Positions 26,051 to 26,152 of a stretch of 26,152 bases of DNA are shown here, one piece after another (the stretch's first letter is position 1; the number at the start of each line of letters is the position of its first letter). The translations under genes and the position numbers were made by a program. The stretch is from Treponema sp. (GTDB lineage: Bacteria; Spirochaetota; Spirochaetia; Treponematales; Breznakiellaceae): assembly GCA_031272575.1 (NCBI GenBank), contig JAISTO010000173.1, forward strand, positions 1 through 26,152, given 5' to 3'. Under the pieces are notes generated by a model that was given only the letters and a program-made list of their open reading frames with translations, did not search any database and had not been told where the DNA came from.

Positions 26051-26061
26051 TTTTTGTGCAC
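26045..26061. promoter_or_regulatory. 17-bp dyad upstream of the operon (site 2)
   Basis: GTACAC-TTTTT-GTGCAC, a 6-base inverted repeat with one mismatch and a 5-base spacer. Its centre is 44 bases from that of site 1, about four helical turns, which fits two bound regulator dimers on the same DNA face. Confidence 0.5.
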
Positions 26062-26116
26062 TTTCTCAAAAAAAAAGTTGAAAAAAACGCATTTTTTTTC
26101 GGCATCGCAGCCAGGT

Positions 26117-26152
26117 GGGGAGTGGGGAGTAGGGAGTAGGGAGTAGGGAAGT
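26117..26152. repeat. Heptamer tandem repeat at the window end
   Basis: Five 7-base units of the GGGGAGT/AGGGAGT type running to the window edge. Same family as 14471-14500, here upstream of the operon rather than inside a gene. It may continue beyond the window. Confidence 0.75.

Noticed and set aside
25981..26061. 27-residue N-terminal extension of the small lipoprotein
   Set aside because: It would bury the lipoprotein signal, and the better ribosome binding site precedes 25980.
1..26152. tRNA, rRNA, integrase or attachment site bounding the AT-rich stretch
   Set aside because: I looked for them and saw none by eye; no recombinase-like protein is encoded.

Overview
The window looks like a chromosome segment from a high-GC, diderm, spirochaete-like bacterium (Treponema-type is my best guess). 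I infer this from a giant coiled-coil exported protein of the sort seen in spirochaetes, Ig-like lipoproteins next to a TolC-like/RND set, and exported proteins with a C-terminal domain resembling the NADase-type glycan-binding domain. There is no rRNA or other lineage marker in the window, so the assignment is tentative.

Layout. (1) 1-1553: argH on the + strand, probably read from an extended -10 promoter so close to the ATG that the mRNA would be leaderless. (2) 1556 to about 6500: a visibly AT-richer, accessory-looking stretch. It holds an exported TPR protein (- strand), a non-coding region with inverted and direct repeats, a two-gene + strand operon of paralogous exported proteins with overlapping ATGA, a relic of a second TPR gene, and a truncated mosaic third paralogue. 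The AT-rich composition continues into the 3' end of the giant gene. (3) 5298-25980: one apparent - strand operon of seven genes, with 4-nt ATGA overlaps at four of six junctions and gaps of 7-14 nt at the others. Transcription order is small lipoprotein, TolC-like outer membrane factor, two Ig-like lipoproteins, two RND permeases, and a 3038-residue exported coiled-coil protein. (4) 25981-26152: the operon's leader, holding two similar 17-bp dyads, and a heptamer tandem repeat.

How the genes may work together. The outer membrane factor and the two RND proteins make a plausible tripartite export machine, but no periplasmic adaptor (HlyD/MFP) gene is present in the operon; instead there are two Ig-like lipoproteins. 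Both RND proteins keep only one of the two TM4 aspartates and lack the TM10 lysine of the AcrB proton relay. The giant protein ends in a region resembling a YkuD-type L,D-transpeptidase (PGDF near 2924, His2982, S-D-G-Cys3001). That ending lies in low-GC sequence, whereas the body is GC-rich, which suggests an exchangeable, peptidoglycan-directed tip as in polymorphic toxins. This is the best candidate for a new system here.

Repeat families (REP-like palindromes around ATTCCGCGG-TCAAG-CCGCGGAAT, heptamer GGG repeats, poly-G tracts) lie inside both RND genes in frame. They occur only in the central inter-lobe linkers and at the C-termini, where insertions would be tolerated.
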